A stretch of 64,000 bases of DNA from Pogona vitticeps (Eukaryota; Chordata; Lepidosauria; Squamata; Agamidae): assembly GCF_051106095.1 (NCBI RefSeq), contig NC_135786.1, positions 26,067,001 to 26,131,000 of the forward strand. The letters run 5' to 3'. Both the position numbers and the translations under genes were made by a program. This document shows, piece after piece, positions 49,010-59,404 of the stretch. Below the pieces are notes generated by a model. The model did not search any database and was not told where the DNA came from. It saw only the letters and a program-made list of their open reading frames with translations. Within the stretch, counting starts at the first letter, position 1. Every line of letters starts with the position of its first letter.

Positions 49010-49470
49010 GAAAAACGATAGTCAAAACAATGGTTTTTCCAGCAGCGATGTATGGAAGTGAGGGCTGGATCATAAATAAGGCTGACCAGCGAAGAATTGA
49101 TGCTTTTGAATTGTGGTGCTGGAGGAGACTCTTGAGAGTCCCCTGGACTGCAAGGAGAACAAACCTATCCATTCTAAAGGAAATCAAGCCTGAGTGCTCA
49201 CTGGAAGGACAGATCCTGAAGCTGAGGGTCCAATACTTTGGCCATCTCATGAGAAGAGAAGACTCCATGGAAAAGACCTTAATATTGGGAAAGTGTGAGG
49301 GCAAGAGAAGAAGGGGACGACAGAGGATGAGATGGCTGGCCAGTGTCTGCGAAGCAACCAACATGAATTTGACCCAACTCCGGGAGGGAGTGGAAGACAG
49401 GAGGGCCTGGCGGGCTCTGGTCGTTGGGGTCACGAGGGGTCGGACATGACTTAACAACTAAACAACAAGA
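49010..49470 (+). mobile_element. BovB (RTE) LINE 3' end, 5'-truncated, reading frame open
   Basis: Open for about 140 codons with AMYGSEGWIINKADQRRIDA, FELWCWRRLLRVPWTARRTN, QYFGHLMRREDSMEKTLI and EDRRAWRALVVGV, the BovB C-terminal domain. The 3' end GTCACGAGGGGTCGGACATG then ACTTAACAACTAAACAAC is the BovB tail. The lack of stops suggests a young copy. It is 5'-truncated, so cannot move itself. Confidence 0.92.
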
Positions 49471-49539
49471 AAGCTCATCCTCCAGTCAGAAGGCGGGGTC
49501 TTCCTACAATGGTTTACACTTACGACTATAAGGACGGGG

Positions 49540-50120
49540 TGGCTATGACAACGCCTGCTCCAAGCGCAACGTCACTGTTGAACTCCGACCCCGGATTTCT
49601 AGAGAAACGGGGGGGAGGTAAGAAGAAGACGAGTGTTTAGAGTCTGGGGGATGTCCAGACTTAACGGGAGACGTCGCGTGGGGTCCGCCTTAAAAGTCAG
49701 GCAGTGGAGTGAACGGCCCGTCTCGGGTCTTGAGAAAGCCGTTACAGGGTCCTACGGAGAGCGACAGACACAGAAAGGGAGTGAGAGCGGCCTAGAGGGA
49801 CGAGGCGGCGCAATGGCGAGGAGCGCAGGTAATACAGCTGAAGTGGGGGCCCGGAGGGAGTGGTCGGAAGGGCAGGCGGCGGCGGCGGCCGCGGCTGTTG
49901 CCGGGAAGGTGCTCAGCCTGGAGTCCCTTTGCCAACCCAGGAGGTGGCAACGCCCGAGGTCCCTCGGAGCAAGGGGAAGGGAGAGGGGAGACGAGCGCCT
50001 TCCCCGGGCCCCAGGAAGCAGGGGAGGGACCTTGGCGGCGGGGGTGGGTAGGTGGGTGCTTTTGTTGAGCCCTCTCTCTGCCTCTTGGGAGTGGCCTCCC
50101 CCCTCCTAAGAGGGTCGTTT
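49540..50120 (+). promoter_or_regulatory. CpG island, promoter of an unidentified gene
   Basis: CG dinucleotides and GC content rise sharply between about 49540 and 50120, as in the PIGT promoter and nowhere else except the palindromic transposon. There is no TATA box. The gene served is not identifiable: no recognisable exon occurs in the 14 kb to the window end. Confidence 0.7.
49813..49828 (+). CDS. Possible first coding exon of an unidentified gene
   Basis: ATGGCGAGGAGCGCAG followed directly by GTAATAC could encode Met-Ala-Arg-Ser-Ala plus one base and then splice. The reading is weak: any CpG island offers such chances, and the donor lacks the usual G at +5. The longer frames through the island, on either strand, are G/R/P-rich and look like composition artefacts. 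Confidence 0.25.
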
Positions 50121-50513
50121 TGCCGTGGATCTTTGCCTTATCCGCAGGTGATGGTATCCACGGTAATGCTGTCACTCCTCCTTGCTTATCTTCGCAACCC
50201 CCCCCTTCAATCCCTTGCTCTTAGGTAGCAGCAGAAGTTTAGAGTTAATCCAGTAAAATTGATGAGTCGGCCCAGAATTGGCAGAGAAGTACTTTCCCTC
50301 ACCACTCAAAGCATGATGAGGTGAGGATATTTCCTGCCAGAAACTTTTACTATTATTATTCTTATTGCATTTGTTCCTGTGTGATTTTCCTATTGAAACG
50401 TAAAACTGTCCTGGGAAAAGTAAAGTGGCAATACAGGAGCAGTGTAGAAGGTGTATTATGCAAACTCTGCAAGCGTATCAAATCAGTTTTTGATATTTTT
50501 TAAAACAAAACTT

Positions 50514-50978
50514 GGCTGGGTAGCTCAGTGAGTTAGGCATCCGGCAGTGGAGCCAAACGTTGGGAGTTCAATGTACATTATTCGCGAAGGCTTTCACGGC
50601 CGGGATCTGATGGTTGTTGTGGGTTTTTCGGGCTTTTTGGCCGTGTTCTGAAGGTTGTTCTTCCTAACATTTCGCCAGTCTCTGTGGCCGGCGTCTTCAG
50701 AGGACAGCACTCTGTGCTGCAGAGTGCAGAGTACTGTCCTCTGAAGATGCTGTCCTCTGAAGATGCCGGCCACAGAGACTCTCCCCAACCACGTTGGGAG
50801 TTCAGTTTCCCACTGTAAATCCCAGAAGAGCCAGCCAAAGTAGCCATGGGTACTCAGCACAGTCCTGCAGCACCCCCAGAAGAAGGGAATGGTAAACCAC
50901 TTGGAGTACTTTCTACCTAGAAAACAGTGTTAAGGGTCACCATGTCATATTTGACTTGACAGCACACAATTATTGTTA
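50514..50978 (+). repeat. tRNA-derived SINE interrupted by a younger insertion
   Basis: It opens GGCTGGGTAGCTCAGTGAG and, after the interruption, continues CCCAGAAGAGCCAGCC and GAAGGGAATGGTAAACCAC to TTGACTTGACAGCACACAAT. Perfect 13-bp duplications TAAAACAAAACTT flank the whole at 50501-50513 and 50979-50991. Confidence 0.92.
50571..50790. mobile_element. 220-bp insertion with hairpin, family uncertain (Penelope-like suspected)
   Basis: The insertion lies between duplicated ACGTTGGGAGTTCA (50557-50570 and 50791-50804). It contains CGAAGGCTTTCACGGCCGG and ATTTCGCCAGTCTCTGTGG, motifs common in reptile genomes that I associate, with caution, with Penelope-like elements. Its right half is an inverted and then tandem copy of GTCCTCTGAAGATGC, giving a hairpin centred at about 50715-50720. 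Confidence 0.6.
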
Positions 50979-50991
50979 TAAAACAAAACTT

Positions 50992-53900
50992 AAGATGTTT
51001 TGGGTTGGGCAGCTGTTTAAGAGGAGAAGGCAGATTTGTGCAGAATTGGTCCACCAGTTGCTGTTACTTCATCGCTTGAGAATGAGGTACATGTTTCTGG
51101 GAAGGGATATCAGAGGGCTGTTGCCTTTATTTTAAAACATGGTTAATAGAACTACAGCAATAAGTGGTGAAGTGGAATTCATTTGGGAAGACATGGCTTT
51201 TCTAAAGGGCATTCTTTGGTTGTAGTGGACTTTGCAGTATGGGAGATGTGATAGTATAGCCCAGTGTGTAGTACATTTGTTTTTATTTAGAGATCAGTGA
51301 TTGTGTCCCTACTCTGAGTACTCTTATAACTTACCAGGATGTGCATGCAGTTCAGCCAGCATACTACAGGTTGGGAATGAGGATAAATTTGTTGCTCAAG
51401 TCTCTTAATACTTAACAAATACCAAAGATACTGAACATTCTGTCATAACAACCAAACTGGAAAATAAACAGCTTTCTACAGCTGGGTTGATGTGTGTTTC
51501 TCAGAATTTCCAATTTCATCCTTAGCTGGGGAAGATTAGTATTTTCTTGGGAATAGGGGAGGTAAAATAATTTTTGCTATCACATCTTCATCCCTTTTTT
51601 AGTCCTCTTATCATATTCATGTTTAAATGTTATTCATTTTCCATATGCAGTGAATTTATGGAAAAAATAATTAGGCAGCCTGAAGCCTAAACTTGATCTG
51701 TATAGGTAAAGTCAGAATGTCTTTTAAGACCCAAATACTGCAATTGAGAGGCAATCAAAGGAAAATATTGGAAACCACAAGGACAGTTTCACTGAATGCT
51801 GGATTTAAACCTATGAGAGCTTCAATCATGGATTTGTCTTTTGGACCTCATTCTCTGTTCTATCCCATAGAAGAAGTGGCTCTCATTTAACATTGCGGGT
51901 AAACAAAGCAAAGAATATGAAAATACTTCCTGTTTTGTCATTACTTTTACTGCTTTCTTCCATTTTAAGGAGAGATTTTCTATCCCGGATTATTTAATTC
52001 CTGTTTATCTTCTTTAGCTCTCTATCTTTCTTTCAGCTCTCTTTGCTTCTTTTGCCCTCTCTGATTGACCTTCTTTGGCACAGAAGTTTATCAGTGTGTG
52101 CATCTCTTTTTGCCAGATATTAGCCTGAATTGAGTGGTAGCAGGAACATTATCTTCTTGTACCATATATTTCTACTTTTGCTGAATCATACATGCATTTT
52201 TGCCATATCTAATTAAGTTCTCAAAGAAACGCTTGGTATTGTACTTTTGCTCCAACCTGTAGAAATGCATGTGTTGTCAGTAAACCAGTAATGAAAAAAA
52301 TGGCTTGCAACATTTTGTTATACGTGTAGTGTGATATTTATCTTAATTTCATTAATTCTTGACAAAAGTATGTGTTATGTTGCATTCATTTGCCTCTGGA
52401 GAAATGAGAAATAAGTAATCTTACAGATCTGGTGTTAAGATTCTTAGAAGATAATCCTACTTTCCTATAAAGAATTAAAGCACATCTTAATAGAAAAGTT
52501 CTAGGATTTGAAGCATTTGTTGCATTATTGCTTTGGCTGTTGATCCTGGGAATGAAAGTAACAGAAAATAGACACTTTGTTAACTGCAATGTAAGTTAAT
52601 ATTAGCTTTTTCCCCGTTAAAAGATTTAGTTGAATTTAAGAACACATTATTCTTTGCCAAAAGGAATGCAGCTATATAAGCAAGGGATCTATCTGTCCAC
52701 AGTACACAATACTGACAAGTGCATGTTGGGCAGGAACCTTATACAGTACAATGGTCTTACTGACTATATTTCACATTTTAGGGATTGTTGGTTTTTCTTC
52801 TCTGTATTTCATTGGGACATTTGAAGATACTAGTTAGATGAGTCCATATAATTTGCTGTTATCCCAAACACTTTGGTGAAGGTTTGGGGGAGACATATAT
52901 TAAAAATATTAGATATTAAAAATTCAGTGTTCAAAATATTCCAATATGAGTGCAAACTGTGGATTTCAGTGTGCAAAGATCAACATTATTCTGCAGGTAT
53001 CAATTCTACTTTATGATCCTTGCACATTGAAATCCACAGCTTGCACTGACACTGGTTAATTTAGACCACTTGTTCAAAAAGTTGTTCTGTTTCTGTGTAG
53101 ATGACATGGTTAAACTACACAATATAGATGTCAGATATCATCATTTGCTAAAGGAAAGGAAGTGAAACCCTTGAAGCCTGATATTTTATTTTGTTAATTG
53201 TACTGTACTGCAGTGAGAGCTGAGGAACAGAGTTATTTCACATTTGTATGTGTTCCCAAAACCTCACCAAAGAGAACTGAGAAAAGAGACAGATAAGCTA
53301 GTTTCTGGTGTCCTGGTACAATCGCAGAAGGGTAGACATCACTCCTCCCCATCTACCATGCAAAAAACAGCAGTGTCCAAGGCACTAACTTTAAAGTAGT
53401 TCAGACCCATATCATAGAGATTTGTACAAATGATCATTATTGGAATAAAAAGAATTATATTACCAATGTTGAAGGTCAGTTTTCTATCCTATGTTCATGT
53501 TCAGTGGTTAATAAAAGTTGCTAAAAATTTCTTATAAGTGCTGGTAAAGATACCTCCTTTTAAATTACAGATTGTTGTATGTTAAATACGAAATGTTGTA
53601 TATCAAAGGACTGTTAAATGGTGAACTGGTTTCTTCTCAGTTCAAAAGAAAATCTGGATTTCTGCCTTTTCAGTTCCTGGTTCCTAATAGGTCTGTTTCT
53701 GTTGGCATTCAGTGTGAGAGAACAGTGTGGTAGCTCTAAACAATCTAGAATCAGTAGCAATTTTAACTTATTCACTATTTATGAGTAGCAAATAAGGATT
53801 TGGCTACTGTTCAGGGAGAGGTGGAGAGCTAGCCATGGTCTGTTCCAGATTACTAATAGATGCTGGTCTCATATGATTGATATTTAAGAGCTTCCAAGTT

Positions 53901-54945
53901 GCAAGAGAAATTGAGTAAGCCTATTATGGTAAGGAAGTTCTGGAGAGTAAAAAGAGGTATGTGATTAAGCAGAAATTGAAAATGGACTCCTTTGGGTGCA
54001 TTCTAAAACAAATGTTTCTTGCATTGTAAAACAAATATGCTTTAAATAGCTTCATATGTTTCCTTCTGAGTGACTTGATTGCAAGTGATTAAATCACTAC
54101 ATTGCAGTTTATGATGAAGCAAGTTTTAGCCAGCAAAGCATACACAAAATCACTGAGGATGCTGGTGAAACCTGGAATCTGGATTTTATTATCAGCCTGG
54201 CTTTGCTGTTACCAGGAGTTGCGAAGTAGTGACCATTCTTCAGTACTGGTCCTGTTACATCACTTGCCCTGCCACTAACCTCCTCTATTATTTTGTTTCC
54301 ATCTTGACCTTGATGGACCTACCTAGATGCATTTTGCATGAGCATTGCCAGCAGAGAAAGCTAAGAGGAGTGTTTGTAATTAAAGGATATCGATTAGAAA
54401 ATATAGTTTTAAGAACCCTGAAGAAATAATTCAAATTGGGATGATTATTATATGAAATCACTTAAAAATGTCAGATCAGTACTGTTCCTTGGGTATAACA
54501 GTGACTCCATGATCTCTGGCGCACATATTTCCTAATTTTGATGCCCAAGAGCCTTTTAATTGGTGATAGATACAGTTCAGTCTGGGATTTTATGGATGAA
54601 GAATAGGTACCCAGTCACTTTCTTCTCTCTTTAAAAAGTTTGTAAGAGATGCTCAAATGTGCCTGTGGAAACATAACCAGAAGGAAAAACTGACTTGGCC
54701 TACTTAGATTAAAATGTTGTCCTTGTAGGCAAAGCACACAGCCTGGCTGAAACACAGTGAGAATTGATGAACCTTGTATTCCTTTCCCCTCTCATTGATA
54801 GGATTCTGTGCCAGATCTCAGTAGTATCTGTGAATAGAAGGAACCTAGTCTAATCCTTAACATGCTATAAAAGAGCGAAGTCACTGGACATATCAGCAGC
54901 TGTATTGAAATCTCATTAGCAGGCAAAGGCCATAGTGATTTTTTA
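50992..54945. other. Unassigned DNA downstream of the CpG island
   Basis: If the island drives a + strand gene this is its first intron. No exon with known protein similarity was found. It holds the hairpin at 52949-53047 and otherwise AT-rich sequence. Confidence 0.4.
52949..53047. repeat. Inverted repeat, arms about 34 bp
   Basis: AGTGCAAACTGTGGATTTCA (from 52949) pairs with the segment TGAAATCCACAGCTTGCACT ending at 53047, and GTGCAAAGATCA with TGATCCTTGCAC. Spacer about 31 bp. It could be a MITE remnant or a structured RNA. No flanking duplication was seen. Confidence 0.75.
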
Positions 54946-54984
54946 AAGGTGCCCACAGTTACTTTCTTCTTGAGTGTTCCTCTC

Positions 54985-55345
54985 AGGTGCAGTGCAGCTT
55001 TAGAACAAGCAGATCAGTAGTCCATATGAACTCTCTGCAGCAAAAAATGCATAAGGACTGTATGAACAAATTCTACCTCCTTTCTGTTGATCTTAGCAAG
55101 ACATTTGATACAGTCAGCAAACTGAGACTTTACAAGATCCTTAGATGTTGGGAAGTTAGTTTGCCTTATCTAATGTTTCCATGGCAATATGCACAATATT
55201 TGCAGCTCAGCCAAGCCATGTGTGATAGTTTTTCAGTAGAAAGTGAAGTGAAACAGCACTATATCCCCTTTCTAGTTCTTTGTTATCTTTCTCTGCTCCT
55301 CAGAGTCTTGCTTTGTTGGTGCAGAGGGACTTCTATTGACAAATA
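54985..55345 (+). mobile_element. LINE reverse transcriptase fragment, degraded
   Basis: The frame reads FYLLSVDLSKTFDTVSKLRL, matching the RT palm motif AFIDLTKAFDTV, then CDSFSVESEVKQHYI, matching the GVKQGC region. The QGC part is lost. The lineage differs from RTE/BovB and L1 copies here and is not assigned. Confidence 0.65.
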
Positions 55346-56045
55346 ATGTGCTGTTTTTCAGAATAAAACCCCCAGTTCTTCACATGTAGGTCTATGTTTT
55401 ATTGTTCCCAGCTTTGCACAAACCATAGTCATGGGACACTATGCTATTCCATTCCAGACTGTTAATTTTACTCCTTCACATTCATAAAGATCACACTTGA
55501 AGACGTTCACAATGCTTATTGGTCAGAGATATGTCGACATGTCAGAGGAGATTCTCTGAGGGAATCTGTTCTCAAGAACTTACATGTTGTCCAGTGCTTT
55601 AGTATGACAATGTTTATCTTTGTCTGATTGTGACATCAGATGGGAGAGTAAGTTGTAAGTACATCTGTTATCATCTTGCGAACTAGCACACAAGGCAGGA
55701 TTCATCTGCAGTATAAGATCAATATAAGAAATGAGAGTCAATCATAATCTGAAAATCAGTATCTGTACCTATGACAGATAATGGTGATTCAGGATTGGCT
55801 ACAACAATGAAACTGAATCATTTCTCAAGTAAATGTCAGCTTTTGTCAATTTAAGTCTGAATGTATTACTTTTTCCTAGCTCCTTGGGAGGTATGATTAT
55901 TTTGCTCTGTGTTCTGTAAAAGAAGGGACAGGATTTGGAGAGAGAAAAAAAGCCTGCCTAGCTGGGCTTGGGATATGTTTCTCAGTCTTGCATAATTTTG
56001 ATTCTCTTCAGACCTGCTCTTGTTCTTCTCCACTATCTTGAAATT
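55346..56045. other. Unassigned DNA, possibly the rest of the LINE at 54985
   Basis: No clear coding pattern was recognised. The stretch directly after 55345 may be a decayed continuation of the LINE. Confidence 0.3.
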
Positions 56046-56400
56046 GTTGCTTTGTTCTGTCAAGTCAGCCTTGACTTAAGGCAACTCCATGAATGCATGA
56101 TCTCCAGAATGTCCTGTCCTCAACAGCCCTGATCAGAAATTAAGGCAAACTTAAGCCTGTGAGTTCTTTTAGCAAGTCAGTCCATCTCATATTTGGTCTG
56201 CCTCTTTTCCTGCTGCCTTCCACATTTTCCAGCATTATTGTCTTTTCTGGAGAATTCTGCCTTCTCATGGTGTGCCCAAAGTAGGACAATCTCAGTTTCA
56301 ACATTTTTCGCTTCAGTGATAGTTCCTGATGCTTTGATCTAGGACTCACTTTTTTCATCTTTCTGGCTGTCTAGGTATCTGCATATTTTTTTTTGCCAGA
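56046..56400 (-). mobile_element. RTE-clade LINE (non-BovB lineage), 3' end
   Basis: On the minus strand MLKLRLSYFGHTMRRQNSPE and KTIMLENVEGSRKRGRPNMR are read, then a tail with GACAGGACATTCTGGAGATC and AAGGCTGACTTGACAGAAC. It is the same family as 21920-23765. Confidence 0.8.
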
Positions 56401-56650
56401 GCGTGGACCTAGAGCGAAGTACATTTGAACAAAAATAGTGAAGTGACCCATAGTTGAATAATTGTTATCACTGTGAAATTTTGGGAAGACCTAGTGTCAT
56501 GCTTTGTGTTCTTTTCAAATGTGTCTATTTACAAAAAAAGAAAAGAAAAAGAAAAAAACATACTAGGATTCACAGTTTAGCTGCTCCAAAGCATCTGAAG
56601 TTTTCATCAGAAACTTTAGCTGAGTGCATTGTTTCACTCTGGACTTAATT

Positions 56651-56690
56651 CATTGGCCAAAATCCTGTTGCTTAGCTTAGTAAATCACAA
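56651..56690. mobile_element. End fragment of the foldback MITE family
   Basis: CATTGGCCAAAATCCTGTTG followed by CTTAGCTTAGTAAATCACA equals the terminal inverted repeat of the element at 18276-18475. Confidence 0.65.
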
Positions 56691-57254
56691 ATAAGCAAAA
56701 ATACCTTTTCCTGTCACAAAGCTTATTTCAAATATAATTTAAACTTAAATAGTGGGAACAGAAAGGGAGAATTAAACTTAAAAGTTAGTAAACAAGGATA
56801 AATCAATTGCCACAATAATCTGAAGAGGTAGGAGTGTCCATTTAGTAAATAGCATGGTAGTCAGCTGAATTCAGCCCTTATTTTTCTAGTATTTGGCCAT
56901 TGGAAAGCAGAGATCTCAAATACAGCACTCATTCTTGGTGGAGTTTCCACATTATGTGAACTGGAAAAAATCAGCCTCCATGGGTTTCACTGCAACCACC
57001 ACAGAAGGGAATAATAACTGCATCTTTAGCTCAGTCTGAGAGAGGCAGCAAAGAACTTTTAATGGCAAGTCAATAAAGAAATGTTCAGTTACTTTAAAAT
57101 CTCCATCATAAAGCTGAACTCTCAGAAAGAGCTGAGCTTTCTCTGTACTTAGTCATTCCACAATCTGACCTGTGCCAACAGAAATCAGGAAGAAGAGGCT
57201 TGTGATCCTGGGAAATGTAGGTTTAATGTAATTAATTGCTTTTTCTCCAAATTC

Positions 57255-57370
57255 TCTGAAACAGTCCCAGAAGAAAGGAATGGTAAACCATTTTTGAGTA
57301 CTCTGTACCTAAAAAATGTTCAAAATGGTGCCACAAGCTAGAATTGACTTGAGTGCATGCAGTTATTATC
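57255..57370 (+). repeat. tRNA-SINE 3' half
   Basis: GTCCCAGAAGAAAGGAATGG and TAAACCATTTTTGAGTACTC followed by AGAATTGACTTGAGTGC match the second half of the SINEs at 39984 and 50514. Confidence 0.6.
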
Positions 57371-57377
57371 AGTACAG

Positions 57378-57498
57378 TAAGTGTAATGGCATAAATTGTA
57401 ACAGTAAACTGTTGCTAATTGTTGTTGCTCGTGTTCCTGATTGCACAACTTGGATTATGAGTGGCAGTTCACTGTTGCAATTGATGCCATTACACTTA
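57378..57498. repeat. Inverted repeat, arms about 33 bp
   Basis: TAAGTGTAATGGCATAAATT (57378 on) pairs with the segment AATTGATGCCATTACACTTA ending at 57498; arms extend to 57410 and from 57466 with about four mismatches. Loop about 55 bp. Probable MITE remnant. Confidence 0.75.
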
Positions 57499-58040
57499 TG
57501 CCAGCCTTAATCCACAGTTCTAGCTACCATCTCTTGCTTCTGATCAACTATAGCTAAATTCTCTTTCTTGAACAGAAATGGGTGGGTGTGAATATTTAGC
57601 TTTTTTTTACATTGTGCTTGAAAATAACTTTTTTTAGAAATGTTGATTTAAAAAGAAACTAACTGTTCCTTTTATCAACTTGTTGTTAAAGTTCTATGCA
57701 GTATTGCATTTCCCAGATTGAACTTTGGATACCATTTGTGATTATCTTCTGTTGTGCATGTCCCAGTGAATCTTGGAGCTGGTGGTTTTCTTCCATTGAG
57801 ATATTATAGAAAATCCACCTTGACTGAACCCTGTATGTCCAGATCTCTGCCTTCCAGTGACTGGCCTCTAGAAAAAAAAGTTGTTTGGATTAATAGGAAG
57901 CTTTACAGTTTGCTGTCCCCATTTGCTCTACATTCATAATCCAAGAACATTGTGTATCTCTTTTGGTCAGAGGTTTGAGTGATGAACCTGGGATCTTCAC
58001 ATTTGGCTTTGCAATGGTTATGGCCATAGTAAGCATTGTA
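57499..58040. other. Unassigned DNA
   Basis: Nothing recognised between the hairpin and the BovB fragment. Confidence 0.4.
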
Positions 58041-58042
58041 TT

Positions 58043-58470
58043 CAGGAAGAATATATTTATCATGGAAGTGAGAGCTGGACCATAAAGAAAGCAGACCGCC
58101 GAAGAATGGATGCCTTTGAATTGTGGTGCTGGAGGAGGCTCTTGAGAATCCCCTGGACTGCAAGGAGAACAAACCTATCAATTCTAAAGGAAATCAGCCC
58201 TGAGTGCTCACTGGAAGGACAGATCCTGAAGCTGAGGCTCCAATACTCATCTCATGAGAAGAAAAGACTCCTTGGAAAAAACCTTGATGTTAGGAAAGTG
58301 TGATGGCAAGAGGAGAAGGGGACGACCGAGAATGAGATGGCTGGACAGTGTCTGCGAAGCTACCAACATGAATTTGACACAACTCTGGGAGGCAGTGGAA
58401 GATAGGAGGGCCTGTCATGCTCTGGTCCATGGGGTCACGAAGAGTCGGACACGACTAAATGACGACGATA
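58043..58470 (+). mobile_element. BovB (RTE) LINE 3' end, second copy
   Basis: It encodes RRMDAFELWCWRRLLRIPWT, RTNLSILKEISPECSLEGQI and, after a small deletion that shifts frame near 58248, MRRKDSLEKTLMLGKCDGKR and RPRMRWLDSVCEATNMN. The tail GGGTCACGAAGAGTCGGACA and CGACTAAATGACGACGA is the BovB 3' end. It is older than or less preserved than the copy at 49010. Confidence 0.92.
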
Positions 58471-59404
58471 TTTATCATATTTAGATTGGCCTGATGTGAA
58501 GGTTCTCTTTCTATCTGCCTTGCTACTTTTGACAGTTTACAGATTAAGCATTGAGGATGGAAAGCTGCTGGTTTTCTGGGAAAGGTTTATTTCCCTGAAA
58601 ATAGAGGACGTGATAGCTGCTAAAATGGCTCAGGAAGGATGTTGCTTTAAATGCAAGTTGCCAAGAATGTATGGGGTCTGCAATAATGTCTTTACCCTTC
58701 TAGACTTACTGGGCATAGTGCAGTTTGATAGGCAGTATTAATTAGTTTATGAACAATAGCAGTGAAATAAGTTTTCACCAACTCAGTAAGCTTTTTCTAT
58801 GGAAGTTTAAATCAGAAATTGCTTGTCTGAGCCCTGGCATACATCCTCTACTGTACTTGTTTTCTGTCTGTTAAAAGAGTTTCTCTCCTGGCAAGATAAT
58901 AAGAATGAATGATTGATGTATTAGAACATTACTCATTCTTGACTTGAAACCTCCCTCCCCCAGTGAATCTACCCTTTTTTATATAATTGTTTTATCCACC
59001 AGAACCTCAGAAGCCTGTGAATGGATGAGTAGGATCATCTTTAGAATGAAATCAACAGCGAAAGAAGTCTGAAGGTAGCAGGAAGGTATTCTGTTTGGAA
59101 AATAGTCTGAGTCATGTGGGAGCTTATCTAATTATTGCTACTTTCACCTGCTGGTTTGGCTTTTGCTCCTAAAATCAGTTCTTGATCAGCTTACAGAGGA
59201 CATGCAGCTTGCTCTCTTATAAGCAAAGAAGCACCTCAAATGGGTGGGAATTGTATGGCGTCCCAAGGCTGCATTGTGGCTCCCAAAGCCTTGTAAAAGA
59301 AAAATAACCCTATGAATGTATTTAACCACCTATTTAAAGACAGAATCTGAGCTCCAAGGCATGTGGTTCTTTTATTAAATAAGGTGTGCCCTCACTTACC
59401 TCAG
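58471..59404. other. Unassigned DNA
   Basis: An open frame of 81 codons lies just after the BovB tail (58496-58741) but matches nothing I recognise and has no exon borders that stand out. Confidence 0.35.

Noticed and set aside
49633-50175. Frames of 158 (+) and 127 (-) codons in the CpG island
   Set aside because: Composition is G/R/A- or P-rich without any known domain, as expected of GC-rich DNA.
50640-50760. Hammerhead-ribozyme-like core (CTGAAGA and GAAA) on the minus strand of the 220-bp insertion
   Set aside because: The core letters are there, but stem II has a mismatched closing pair and stems I and III with a cleavable UH site cannot be drawn convincingly.
58496-58741. 81-codon frame after the BovB tail
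   Set aside because: No recognised similarity, no good acceptor, and chance frames of this length are common here.
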